DNA of 64,000 nt, from positions 23,421,001-23,485,000 of the forward strand of contig JAEOAD010000029.1 in the NCBI GenBank assembly GCA_036365145.1. Direction: 5' to 3'. Each line of letters begins with the position of its first letter. The stretch's first letter is position 1. Positions 10,694 to 20,945 of this stretch are shown here, piece by piece. Position numbers and translations under genes: made by a program. The DNA comes from Orientallactaga sibirica. Taxonomy: Eukaryota > Chordata > Mammalia > Rodentia > Dipodidae. The notes beneath the pieces are model-generated. The model was not told the DNA's origin and ran no database searches. It worked only from the letters and a program-made list of their open reading frames with translations.

Positions 10694-12070
10694 CTTGTTT
10701 TAATAAACATCACATGTTCTCTCTCATATGTGGATCCTAGCTACAAATGTATAGACTTATGTGTGGACTGGAACCAAAAATCGGTAGCAGAAGCCAGTAA
10801 ACTGGTAAAAGGCTATAAGGGAGGGAGGAGAGGGAAGGATGTAAGTGGATGGTATTGTATATATGTAAGTAGAAGAACAGATTACAGGGAGGGGAAAGGC
10901 CTAAGCGAGGCCATGAGAAGAGAATGCGTAAAAGAAGGGCAGGGGGAGGGTCAATCAAAATTCAACATAGTCTGAATAAGACTTACGTAAACCTACTTTT
11001 TTGAATAATGGCACATACAGAAAATATAGATTGTTACTAGAAAATTTTCAGTTCCTGGTATGGGATACCTTCCAGTGAGTTGTTGGTCAAGGAGGTCCTG
11101 GTAGCCTCCAAAACATTAAGGGCTATTGCCAAGGCCCTTGGTTTCCCTTGAGAAACACATGGTAAGACTCTATTGCTGAAGACATCTCTTGCCTGAGAGG
11201 CAAGGTCACTGAGAAAGCAAGCTGGTGCTGAGCAGAAAACCTTCTCCCTGTAGACCAGCCAACCAAAAGCTGGAAAAAGTTGCACTGCATGCAGCCATAT
11301 GGGAGACAGAAGTCATTAGCAGTGAAAATTGTGGACACTGGAAAATTCAAGTTTGGCCAGACAGGCCCAATGACTGAATGGGTGCAATAGTGGCATGTCT
11401 GCTTTGGGGAGAAACTGCTCCCTAATTGGACTGAAGGCCCTCTCTGTGGGAGGGAATACATGCCTGATACTAAAAAAACTAATCAAAAGTCTATGGCAGG
11501 GGAATTCATGATCCTTAGGGGTATAAAGCCTGCTCTTGTCTGGCTAAATGTATATATTATTCCCACCAAAATGCCCTGAAAATACTACACTTAATGTTCA
11601 TATTCACATATTAATGCTATTCTCACTTCTGGTTAGAGAAGCTTCTTTTTTCAGATGGTGATGATCATTGGGATGACCCAAAAGGCAACTTGTGCTAAGA
11701 AGAAGGGACGGAGGAGTGTCCAGCACTGAAACATCCATGCCACACCCTCCAAGGCTCAGGGTTTATTGCGGAAGAAGGAACAGAAAGAATGTAAGAGCCA
11801 AAGGAATGGTACAACTCCTTACAATGCAACTGTCCAGACAGAAATTGGCCTCGATATTCATGACCTTGCAGTGCCTAGCAATACCTTCACAAGAACCTCA
11901 TGATAGGAGAAAAAGATGATGACATCAATTTAAAAGAGAGACTAATGGAGAGAGGGAGGGGGTATGATGGAGAATGGAGTTTTGAAGGGGAATGTGGGGG
12001 AGGGAAATATCATGGATTATTGTCTGTAAGTACAGAAGTTGTCAATAAAAAAATAAAAATAAATAAATTA
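10694..12070 (+). mobile_element. Rodent L1 3' end (family A)
   Basis: It begins with 'acatgttctctctcatatgt' and 'ctacaaatgtatagactt', which I know from rodent L1 (Lx-like) 3' regions. It continues through about 1.3 kb of 3' UTR and ends at an A/AAT-rich tail near 12040-12070. No ORF2 precedes it, so it is a 5'-truncated insertion. This copy is the reference for the fragment at 3490-5000. Confidence 0.75.
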
Positions 12071-12283
12071 ATAAATTTGTTATGATATCAAGATTATTCA
12101 GTTTACTGATAAAACATTTACAAAAACTGGCTTTAAAATGTCAAGTTAAGGTAACTTTGTTTTCTACTATGTTTGTCATGCTTGTAAGTATTGGAGAAAC
12201 CGAGCCCTTACAAAATCAAGATTTATTTGAACTGTTTGGGCATCTGTATTTAAGTTTTATCTAAATAGTTCATTTCATGAAAG
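12071..12283. other. Unassigned DNA
   Basis: No repeat or gene recognised. Confidence 0.4.
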
Positions 12284-12400
12284 CCACAACTATAAGACTG
12301 GTGTACCTGACTTTCTGGGTGCTTAATAACCACCCTGAGCAGCCACTGCCAATGAGAATATAGGAATTGAACAGTAAAACAATATTTTTGTCCCTGCTTC
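12284..12400. repeat. 117-bp block, copy 1 (probable donor)
   Basis: Starts 'ccacaactataagactgg' and ends 'ttgtccctgcttc'. It matches 13361-13477 over 117 bp with two mismatches and no gaps. The flanks of the two copies are unrelated. This copy lies 296 bp outside the solo LTR. Confidence 0.95.
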
Positions 12401-12691
12401 CACATCAAACATGACAGAAAAGATGACTTGACACACTTAAATGGTCCTACAGTTTCATTAATCCACCCACTATCAGATGGTTTTATAGCAATATAAATCC
12501 ATCTGTGTGGGTTGCCTTTGATAGTCCTCCAAGGCCTAATAGTTACCAAGAGCAGAGACCCTAAGAAAAGCTTTCTTTTTCCCACTCCAAACTGAAGTAG
12601 ATAGATTGTGTTGACAGCCATCTAATAAATAAATTTAGGGTCTCAGCTCTTGAAGGGGCAAATGATAAATGTCTAGGAATACAGTAGACTG
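12401..12691. other. Unassigned DNA
   Basis: No gene or repeat recognised between the 117-bp block and the solo LTR. Confidence 0.4.
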
Positions 12692-13246
12692 AGATTGAAA
12701 GGATAGCCTGACCCTTCTCAGACCCCAGCCTTGAATACCTCAAATTCCAGGTCCGCCCTGCTGCCAGTAAATGGGAACTCGCCTTTCTGCCAGTAAGTGG
12801 GTAAAAGGTCACATTCCTTGCTATTTCAGAGCCCGATTTCTATATGTAATTGAGTAAAAGAATGTAGGCTAGGCTCATGAATACGTGACTCTAGCCAAGT
12901 AAATACCAGGAAATAAGATGAATAACTGCTTATTTGGCTTCTGTAAATAGCTGCTTGCGCCATGAGGGGAAAAGAATGCACAAGAGAACGCCCAGTTCAA
13001 CCCAAGTCCTACTCTGACCACAATTCGTCACCCCACCCAAGAGGCAACGCAAACACAGACCTCTAAGGCTGCAGGGAAAAACCTTGGTGTGTTACAACAT
13101 GATTGTTTTATAGTGCGCGGGCTTGGGCAATTTGAAATGATTGGTCTAAGAACTATAGGGTGTTACAAGTGGATTGGTCAGCACTGCATGGGCTTCTGAT
13201 GTTTTGAAATGATTGGTTCACGATGCATGAGCTTTGTTGTAAACCC

Positions 13247-13254
13247 TATAAAAA
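13247..13254 (+). promoter_or_regulatory. TATA box of the solo LTR
   Basis: TATAAAAA about 80 bp before the LTR polyadenylation signal, with ATTGG boxes upstream. This is the usual ERV U3 promoter layout. Activity cannot be judged. Confidence 0.7.
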
Positions 13255-13360
13255 CTGTTTTGATCCTGCATTTGGGGTCCACAACCCTCTACCCCTGTGT
13301 GGTGTATGATTGTGGGCCCCAGCGCTCTGGAATAAAGTCCTCTTGCTGTTTGCATCAAGA

Positions 13361-13477
13361 CCACAACTATAAGACTGGTGTACCTGACTTTCTGGGTGCT
13401 TAGTAACCACCCTGAGCAGCCACTGCCAATGAGAATATAGGAATTGAACAGTAAAACAATAGTTTTGTCCCTGCTTC
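13361..13477. repeat. 117-bp block, copy 2, inside LTR U5
   Basis: Inserted between 'gtttgcatcaaga' and 'gtgagtaattgg', which are contiguous or nearly so in related LTRs as I remember them. Differences from copy 1: one A/G and one T/G. Confidence 0.95.
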
Positions 13478-13679
13478 GTGAGTAATTGGGGTGCTGCCTT
13501 TCCCGGCCAGAGTGTGGAAGGTCCCCGCTGTCTGGGGTCTTTCAAGATCAGTGAAAACAATACTCTATTTCCTGTTTCCCTGATAACATTAGAAATAATC
13601 CTTTTCCTTCTAACCAGAGGACTATTTGTGGATGAAGATATCAAGGATATATACAACATTTAATTCTAAAGTAAAAACT

Positions 13680-14530
13680 GACTTCTGGTCAAGATGGCAT
13701 CTGCCTAACCTCACCTCACCTCATGGGGAAGTAAAGGCAAGACCTTTAAGGTTCAAGGGGTATTTTTAGGGGTTTGCTGGCTCTAGTATGCCCTCAGAGG
13801 GAAGGTGTTGGCAAGCAAAATAGGGAATCCACTGATTCCCATGCTCTTGGGCAGGTGCATCACCAGTCAGGTCCTGCCCTAGCCTTCCTGAGCACCGTGA
13901 ATCATGGCCAATCAGGACGCACACTAGCCAGCCTAAGACCCATGTGCCATCACTGGTCATGTCCCACCCTAGCCTGCCTGAGCCCTTCATAGGTGCTCAT
14001 GGCCCCCCTCCCACCACTAATCAGTGACCCAGGCCAGCAGGCCAGGGCTCCTGCCCTACTCTGCCTGAGCCCCATGTAGCTGATGGTGGTCCAAGTTGCC
14101 ACTCCCCCTTCCACCTCCAATTAGGGATCTAGATGTGGTCCCACTCTCCATCCCCTCTCCCACCTCTGATTAGGGACCCAGGGCATAAGGCCGGGTTCCC
14201 ACCTTAGCCTTCCTGAGACCCACTCATGGGACAGTGCCACTCCTCCTCCACCTCCAACCAGGGACCCAGGGCAGCAGGCCAGGTTTCTGGCCCTAGTCTT
14301 CCTGAGCATAATGGGTGATTGTGGCTCCAGTCACCATCCCCACACCTCCAATCTGGGATGCAGGGGAGCAGGCCAGGGTTTCTGCCGTAGCCTTCCTGAA
14401 TTCAGCATGAGCAATTGTGGTCCCAGTTACCACTTCCCGTCACTACTCCTCCTCCCAACACAAGAAGCCATCACTGGGGAAGATGGCACACACATCCTCA
14501 TTGAGCCTGTCTACTTTTCTGAATTCTAAA
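13680..14530 (+). repeat. GC-rich degenerate tandem array, possibly an L1 5' UTR
   Basis: It opens with 'cttctggtcaagatggcat', containing the AAGATGGC motif bound by YY1 at many L1 5' ends. Imperfect units of roughly 85-105 bp follow, each with a 'gggacccaggg'-like, an 'agcaggccaggg'-like and a 'cttcctgag'-like segment (near 14020, 14170, 14260 and 14345, with decayed units before). Tandem monomers are known in rodent L1 promoters, but no ORF1 follows, so the L1 assignment is tentative. Confidence 0.5.
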
Positions 14531-15718
14531 TTAAAAGAAAAAGTATAACATTTCCTTTTTACCCCTTTCTTTTTCTTTTGTGGATGTTGGTTGAAATCTT
14601 AAGCTTTCCCTAACATACTGGAACTTTTCCACCTTTTTTTTTCCCAATTAATTTACTTTGCCTTACTTGCTTCATATCTGTGTGCCTGGTCAAGAGACAA
14701 AGAACTCCACAATCTGAAAACCTGCAAAAGAACCATCATAAGTTAGAGAGTAGTTAAGACAGTATGTATAATATAGAGGTTAATAAATATGCATCCACAG
14801 CAACACAGAGTGGAATTGAATATCTACATTTGGATGTGGACTAGGAATCAAAGGGGCAGTTCTGAGAGATGCATTAGGAAGCTGAGATGGGGCTTCTAGG
14901 CTTGAAAGGAGATGCATGCCTATACAAACTGTTTCAGAGAACAGAAGATAATATGAATATAAAAGTCAGAGAAAGCAAGATTGCAGAAAAATTTTAAAAG
15001 CATTCTATGGAGATTAAATGAAATGTTAAAATTAGAATTCTGCTGGTCAAAAAGGCTTTCATTCCATTTCTGGAAAAAACATTGGTTTATAAGGAGAAAT
15101 CACTCAAAAACTATCCCATTATATGAAAATGTTTACCAGTCTTTCCTTTACTATAAACATAGATGAAAAGTCCTTTTTTATTTAACTGAGCTTTTAATGG
15201 ATTAAATTGTTCAAAATATCACTATTATGCTTTTGGGCCTTTTAGTCATCACATAATTGCTATGTATTCTCTTCCAGCTGTATATTAGCATAAAAATGCA
15301 TGCATTATTTTCACAAATATTGCATACAAAGCTGAAATTTCATTTGGTAATAGAAAAAATGACAAAAACTTTGTCACAGCTTTGTGCTTTTCATATGATT
15401 TGATGATTATTTGCATTAAAAAATTGAAGACCCAAATGCAGTCTCAAATATTTAGGTATGACATTTTCATGGGTTTCCTTATCCATCACATCCTCTTATT
15501 CCCTTATCCATCACAACATAAAAAATTTGCTAACATAAAGGAGAAATTAAACTTCCAATGAAATAAAGTGAGAACTCAAGCCACAGTAATCTTCATAACA
15601 AAACCAGGGCGCAAGAAAACTTTGATCCATCTTGCTTTTACATTTATCCGAAACTGAAACCTTGGATCTAGCTGTTATGCACATGGATAAATATATGAGC
15701 TAGTGAGAAGATCCAATG

Positions 15719-15750
<32 letters not shown>

Positions 15751-16125
15751 CACACAAACCCATACACATGTGAAAAATAATAAAGTAATGAGAAGTGGAT
15801 CATTTATATGTGTCAATAGTCTTCAGTCATGAATTGTGCTTACCCTCATTCCTTTAGCACAAACCCCTGGGTCACACTCCTTGCTTTGGTTGTAATAAAG
15901 CATGTATTCTTAGGTATCAGTACGTTTGCTACCACTACTATTCTTAAGTCATGGGCTTGACCCATGCATTTTTCTCTCCTTTCAGTTACAGGGAAAAGGA
16001 GGCCTCTTCATTTCATCTTAGCTTTCAATTTGCAAAGAACCGTTCTTGGGCTTTTACCTCAGCCATTGTAACACAATTCCTTCTAAGAGCAATTCTATTC
16101 CACTTTCATAATTACTCTCAGTTTC
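14531..16125. other. Unassigned AT-rich DNA
   Basis: Contains a (TG)n run at 15722-15750. No gene-like structure or recognisable SINE. Confidence 0.5.
15722..15750. repeat. (TG)n microsatellite
   Basis: A pure TG run of 29 bases. Confidence 0.95.
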
Positions 16126-16470
16126 TGTTATAGTTGCCTTCTCCTTGCTGAGAGAAAACACCCAAACAGAAGCAGCTTATAGTAGGAAATAGTTTATTTA
16201 CAGCTTCGATTTTCAAGGGGAAGATTCATCATGAGGGTGAAAGTTGGCTTAGTTTGTCATACATCCACAGCAGAGTGAGAAAACACCTTCAAGCATGAGC
16301 TAGCACTGTACACACAGTTGGCAAGACTCCTCAACCCCAAGATCTGTCCCTGATGAAACATTTCCTGTAGCGGGTCTCCCCCTCCCAAAGACACTACCAA
16401 CTGTGACAAAGCAGAAAACTCAATCACAAACACTTCAAACTATGGGGGCATTTATATTTGAACTACCACA
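16126..16470 (-). mobile_element. MaLR solo LTR
   Basis: Read on the minus strand it starts TGTGGTAGTTCAAATATAAA with 'tgcccccatag', and it ends '...ggcaactataaca'. The + strand 'tagtttatttac' gives a minus-strand AATAAA-like signal near the 3' end. It is homologous to the LTR at 34592-35181. No target duplication is preserved. Confidence 0.75.
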
Positions 16471-16958
16471 CTTCCTCAGGATACCTGTTCCCTAAGCATA
16501 TAAAATGTGCCCCTGCTGGTTCATATGCCTAATTCTGGTTGACTAAGACAAAGTTCTTCTAGCTGTATTACATGTGAATGCAAGGCAGTAAAAATGCCAA
16601 GAGTTATGAAGTTATCATTGTCATCTGAGTGGTGACTCATCCAGCTCCAAATTTTCACATAAAGATGAGATATATTGGAAATCTTAGGAGTGAGAAGTAT
16701 TTGTATAGAGATACAGATAGGAGAAGGAGTAAAAAAGAACATAGGTGGGTGCTGACTATCCGTCATTCCCAAAGCTTTCCACCATCTCCAAGGACTGCTG
16801 TGGAGTAGAACACTCTTTCAGATTGTTTACACACCACAGAAGTGAAGCCCTTAAACCCTACCTTGATTCATCATACCTTGTAGGCTGATGTTCATAAATA
16901 GGTCATAACCTTGGGTAAGACAGCTGTCATGAAGAGAACGTCCATTGAGGGAATTGGT

Positions 16959-16994
<36 letters not shown>

Positions 16995-19644
16995 TTACCA
17001 CACATCCAAGAAGCAGAGAGAATAAACACATCAGTCCTAAGATGGGGAGTGTTATCTCTGTGGTGCTATGTAACAGTCCAGTAGCATTCATTATGTTGCC
17101 CAAGTGAAGATGTGATTGCAAAACCTCCCTCACAGGCTTCAGTGATCAACATATATGGAAGGACAGAGCAAGACAGAGAGTGGAGACAAAGAGACAGACA
17201 GAGAGGCAGAGAGAGGAGAGGGAGCAGTTTCCTGTCATCTACACAGATATATTCTTTTGTATATGGCTCAGGTTCTGCTGAGCTCAGAGACCAATATTAT
17301 ATCTGAGAGCTCAAGTGTGGTGCCACTGAGATAGCTGACTATCTTCTCTTGACTTAGGACCACACCTCACTAGTTTTGCTTTTTAGCTTATTCCAGAAAT
17401 GGCAGCTAACCAATCAGCTTCTTTAAATGTTTGATAAAAGTGTGACTTGCTTACTTGTCAACTCAGTAACTGTTTAATATAAAGTGACCCAAAAGGTGAT
17501 AAGGGGTTCTAGAGAAATAGAGTCTATTCTTATATCCTTAGTATTTGTTACTGTAAATAATATACTATACAGTATTCCATAATGATTGTAAATTATCGTG
17601 GCGTATAATTCATCTGAAATTAAATAACATGCTTAACTAATTACACTCTCTGCACATATGTGCATGGACAACACACACCCACACAATCCTGAAAACAGGT
17701 AATAACTGTAGTAGGAAATAATGTACTGAGAGTAGATTGTTTAATATTTTATGTATTCAGTTTAACATTACTTTAGAAGAAATATTAATTAAAATTAAAG
17801 TTCACTTAAATAGCATGTGGTATCATTTATAATTTGTGAACTTGGGTAATGGAAACTATAGCCACGTTGAGCATCTCACAGGCACCATTATATTAAACCA
17901 GCACTAAAACCCTTGGTATATTGCATGGCACTTCTGTGTTAGTCCTGTCTCAGTGAGCCAAATCATAATTGTTGTAATTGCTGATATTGCTTTCATTTTA
18001 TTTTTTTCTTCCTTTAAGTCCACAGTATTTTCATATTCCTTCTCTTAAATTGTCTGGTTTTTCAATATACCCCCTATTTGCTCTATTAACTTGTGACTAA
18101 GCAGAATTAAAAACTGTGGTGAAATTATTTATTATGTATAAAATGGTCAGGAAATCCAAATTGTTTAATCCATCTGTCAGAAAGTGCTCACAAACATATG
18201 ACTAAGCAGAAATATATGGAATTATAAAAGTTGAAAATAGCCATATTTAATGGTTACCTTTTATCACTCCATAAAAAAATACTGAAACTGAATAAAAACT
18301 CAATATACTGCCATTATGAAGCATGCCAGAGTATGATATTACATGGAAATTGTGTGTGTTTTTAATTAATTTCCATTGTGGCACAAATGAGAAGAAAGTC
18401 ATTCAGTTTTTGTGATAAAAGGCCAGCATGATAAAGTGTTCTCATTTCATATTTTTTCATTTTATTCCACCAATACTGTTTCCTGAAAAAAAAAAAATAT
18501 ATATATATATACTTGCCTATTAGAGTTTCACATCTTCACATTCTGTCTTTGTTCAGATTCCCCTTATTTTCTTCAGAAAATCCTATTCTATGAGAGTAAT
18601 CTCGAATGTCATGTCTTTCTGTGTAGTTACCTAATTGTCCTTTGCTCTGGACTTCTTCAATTTTCTGGTGTTCCCTCAAAGAAGCAGTCATCCTTTTCTC
18701 TTATGAAGGGTGATCCAGCATATGTCTAACATGACAAAGAAATGGGATCTTTCATCACATTTGCCACAGCTTGTTGTAAACTTTTCAAAAGTGACATTTT
18801 GGCTTAAATCAAGGGTGAAAAACAGGTGCAAATGGGAAGCAGCATTGGAATGATGCTTTCATTAGAGAGATGCAGAATAGTGGAAGGCACTAAAGGGGAG
18901 CAAGTGAGAGTGCTCTGGACCTGTGATCAGTGGAAATTGCTTACCATTGTTTTGCTAACACCATCACATTGTATAAATCTGGGTTTGCTACTGGAGCCCT
19001 CTGAACCTCATTTTATTTATACACTAAATGTAAGCATGTATACCCACCTGATCTTTTAGCTTACTAGATTTCTGACTTATGAGCAATAATTATGAGATAA
19101 TAACCATAGTAATGTGAATGAAATAAAGCATCAGTACTTCAGGACAGGCTGGGGACACATCTAAGTTTTATGTATGATTTTTCCTTCACCTTGGGTACTG
19201 ACCTTGGGCATTCCCTTCATCCCCCACAGCCAAACAGTGTTAGGAGTCATCACTAAGGAAGCTGGCTCTGAGTTACACCTACAGTCTGAGTCTCTGGTGG
19301 CTTGGCCTATGCCAGGATTGGCCTGAATCCTTGGATCTGCATGGATAGGAAGATGTTGGTGCCAGTCTGGAACTTGGGAATTCTAAGGTTGGACTGGCAC
19401 CTGGGTCTACTGGATCCAGCTTTGAGGTAGGGAAGGCATGGAGACTCAGTCTCAAAGTAGCAGCTTGTAGTTTGTAGACAACAGAGCCTGCCCCATGCTA
19501 TGTTGTATTGAGTTACACCCAGAACCAGCTTCAGCCAAGGTCTGATACTCCCTTCCCTCCTTAAACTGACGTATAAGGTACAGCTCTTCAAGCTGCCTGG
19601 AACAAGAGAAGGATGACAGGATTTTATGACTTAAGTACAAATTT
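16471..19644. other. Unassigned AT-rich DNA
   Basis: Contains a 31-T run at 16963-16993, a GA-rich patch at 17158-17227 and a short A/TA run near 18486-18511. No gene, conserved exon or clear repeat was recognised in about 3.2 kb. Confidence 0.5.
16963..16993. repeat. Poly(T) run of 31
   Basis: An uninterrupted T run. No SINE or L1 head is evident to its right, so its origin is open. Confidence 0.95.
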
Positions 19645-19955
19645 CCCCCAAAGGCTCATGTGTTAGGCACTTGATCCCAGGTGGAAGTGCTACTTTTTAG
19701 ACTCTGGACATTTTCTGAGGTCAGATCTAGCTGCATGATGTAATAGGTTCCTGGGGACAAGCTTATTAGGTTAACCTTAGCTGCTATCTGTGTCTATCTA
19801 CTTGACCCTGTTAGGTGAAAACCTCTACTGACAAATGTTCCTGCTGCCATTATGTTCTGCCTTACCAAATGTCCAGAACTAAAGGACCCAAGAACCATGT
19901 GCTGAACCTCTGGAATTATGAACCAAAATAAATGTCTCATCCTTTTAGATTTTTG
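19645..19955 (+). mobile_element. MaLR (MST/MLT1-like) LTR fragment
   Basis: The order 'ggctcatgtgttaggcactt', 'atgttctgccttaccaaatg', 'ggaattatgaaccaaaataa' follows MST/MLT1 LTRs, with AATAAA near 19928. The borders are eroded. Confidence 0.7.
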
Positions 19956-19962
19956 ATGTCAA

Positions 19963-20106
19963 GTCAGGAATGGTGGCATAAATCTATATCCTCAGTTCCT
20001 GTGGGGCCAGGGTGGGAGGATTGACTGAGAATTTGAGGCTACCCTCAGTTCATAGTGATTTCCATGTCAGGCTAAATTACAGAGGGAAACCCTTTCTCAG
20101 AGCAAC
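19963..20106 (+). mobile_element. Diverged B1 SINE
   Basis: 'caggaatggtggcataaatc', 'gtgggaggattgactgag' and 'ccatgtcaggctaaattac' follow the B1 order with many substitutions. Confidence 0.7.
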
Positions 20107-20387
20107 AATGAAATTTTATGTCAGGTATTTTTCCTAGGGACAATGGAAGTAACTAACATAAGGAGATGTAAAACTCTTCTTGATATGCTCTTAAATGTGT
20201 CTCTGTTATTAATAGTGTTGTAACTAGGTACTGTGATCTCTCATCTAGTGCCCCAAGTTTCTTTTAAGGTATTTTTGAGTATTTTTAGTTCAAAAAGATG
20301 TTTCTGCTTTGGTCAAGTTCTGAAAAAGTCCTAGTATACCATGATTCTTCTCAAATGACCTCAGTCACTTTCATTAACATTAAAGAA

Positions 20388-20510
20388 TTCTAGTTTCCTT
20401 AGGATGGGAGTAATATGCTCTTCACAGATGGTTCTGTAAATTGCATGAGACAATGTATGGACAACACTGAAGTGCTAGCTTACATTATGCTCAATAAATG
20501 ATGCTGGAGA
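20388..20510 (+). mobile_element. MIR SINE relic
   Basis: 'ctagtttccttaggatggga' is followed by 'gcatgagacaatgtatgg' and 'atgctcaataaatgatgctg', matching the 3' half of MIR. Confidence 0.7.
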
Positions 20511-20599
20511 TTAAAGGTGGAGTGTATTTGACATTTGGCATCAAGTAAGTAATAAGAAAGTCAGCAGCACGAAGGATTCAGAGTTTCGTCATATTAACA

Positions 20600-20690
20600 T
20601 CAAAATAATATGGTTCACCTTTGGTGACAGGATTTCACTACAGAGGCCACACTAGCCTGAAATTCACTATATAGCTCAGGGTTCTTAGTG
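20600..20690 (-). mobile_element. B1 fragment
   Basis: 'gatttcactacagaggccac' and 'ctagcctgaaattcactata' are the reverse 3' half of B1; the head is missing. Confidence 0.65.
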
Positions 20691-20714
20691 TATATATAAA
20701 TTTTGCTTTCATTT

Positions 20715-20737
20715 CTTTTAATTTATTTTTTATTTAC

Positions 20738-20775
<38 letters not shown>

Positions 20776-20929
20776 ATGGCTGTGCCAGGATCTTCAGATA
20801 CTGCACATGAACTCCAGATGCATGTGGCACCTTGTGCAACTGGCTTACATGGGTCTTGGGGAATCGAAACTAGGTCCCTTGGCTTCACAGGCAATTATGC
20901 CTTTAACCACTAAACCATCTTTCCAGCCC
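20715..20929 (-). mobile_element. DIP-like SINE with expanded GA tract
   Basis: A pure GA run (about 20739-20770) precedes 'catgaactccagatgcatgt' and ends 'accatctttccagccc'. Target duplication aaattttgctttcattt / aaatttgctttcattt lies at 20698-20714 and 20930-20945. Confidence 0.95.
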
Positions 20930-20945
20930 AAATTTGCTTTCATTT

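Larger units (their letters stand above)
12696..13544 (+). mobile_element. Solo LTR, gammaretrovirus-like (ERV1)
   Basis: It has inverted termini TGAAAG...CTTTCA and perfect 4-bp target duplications AGAT at 12692-12695 and 13545-13548, the size typical of gammaretroviral integration. U3 holds repeated ATTGG (reverse CCAAT) motifs at about 13140-13220 and a TATA box at 13247-13254. AATAAA is at 13331-13336, followed by 'ctcttgctgtttgcatcaag', a motif I know from rodent gammaretroviral U5 starts. U5 resumes at 13478 with 'gtgagtaattggggtgc'. No internal viral sequence is present. A 117-bp block (13361-13477) interrupts U5. Confidence 0.9.

Noticed and set aside
13246..13659. 137-codon minus-strand ORF
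   Set aside because: It lies across the solo LTR and the 117-bp block, antisense to the LTR. The resemblance to the frame at 12250-12621 is explained entirely by the shared block.
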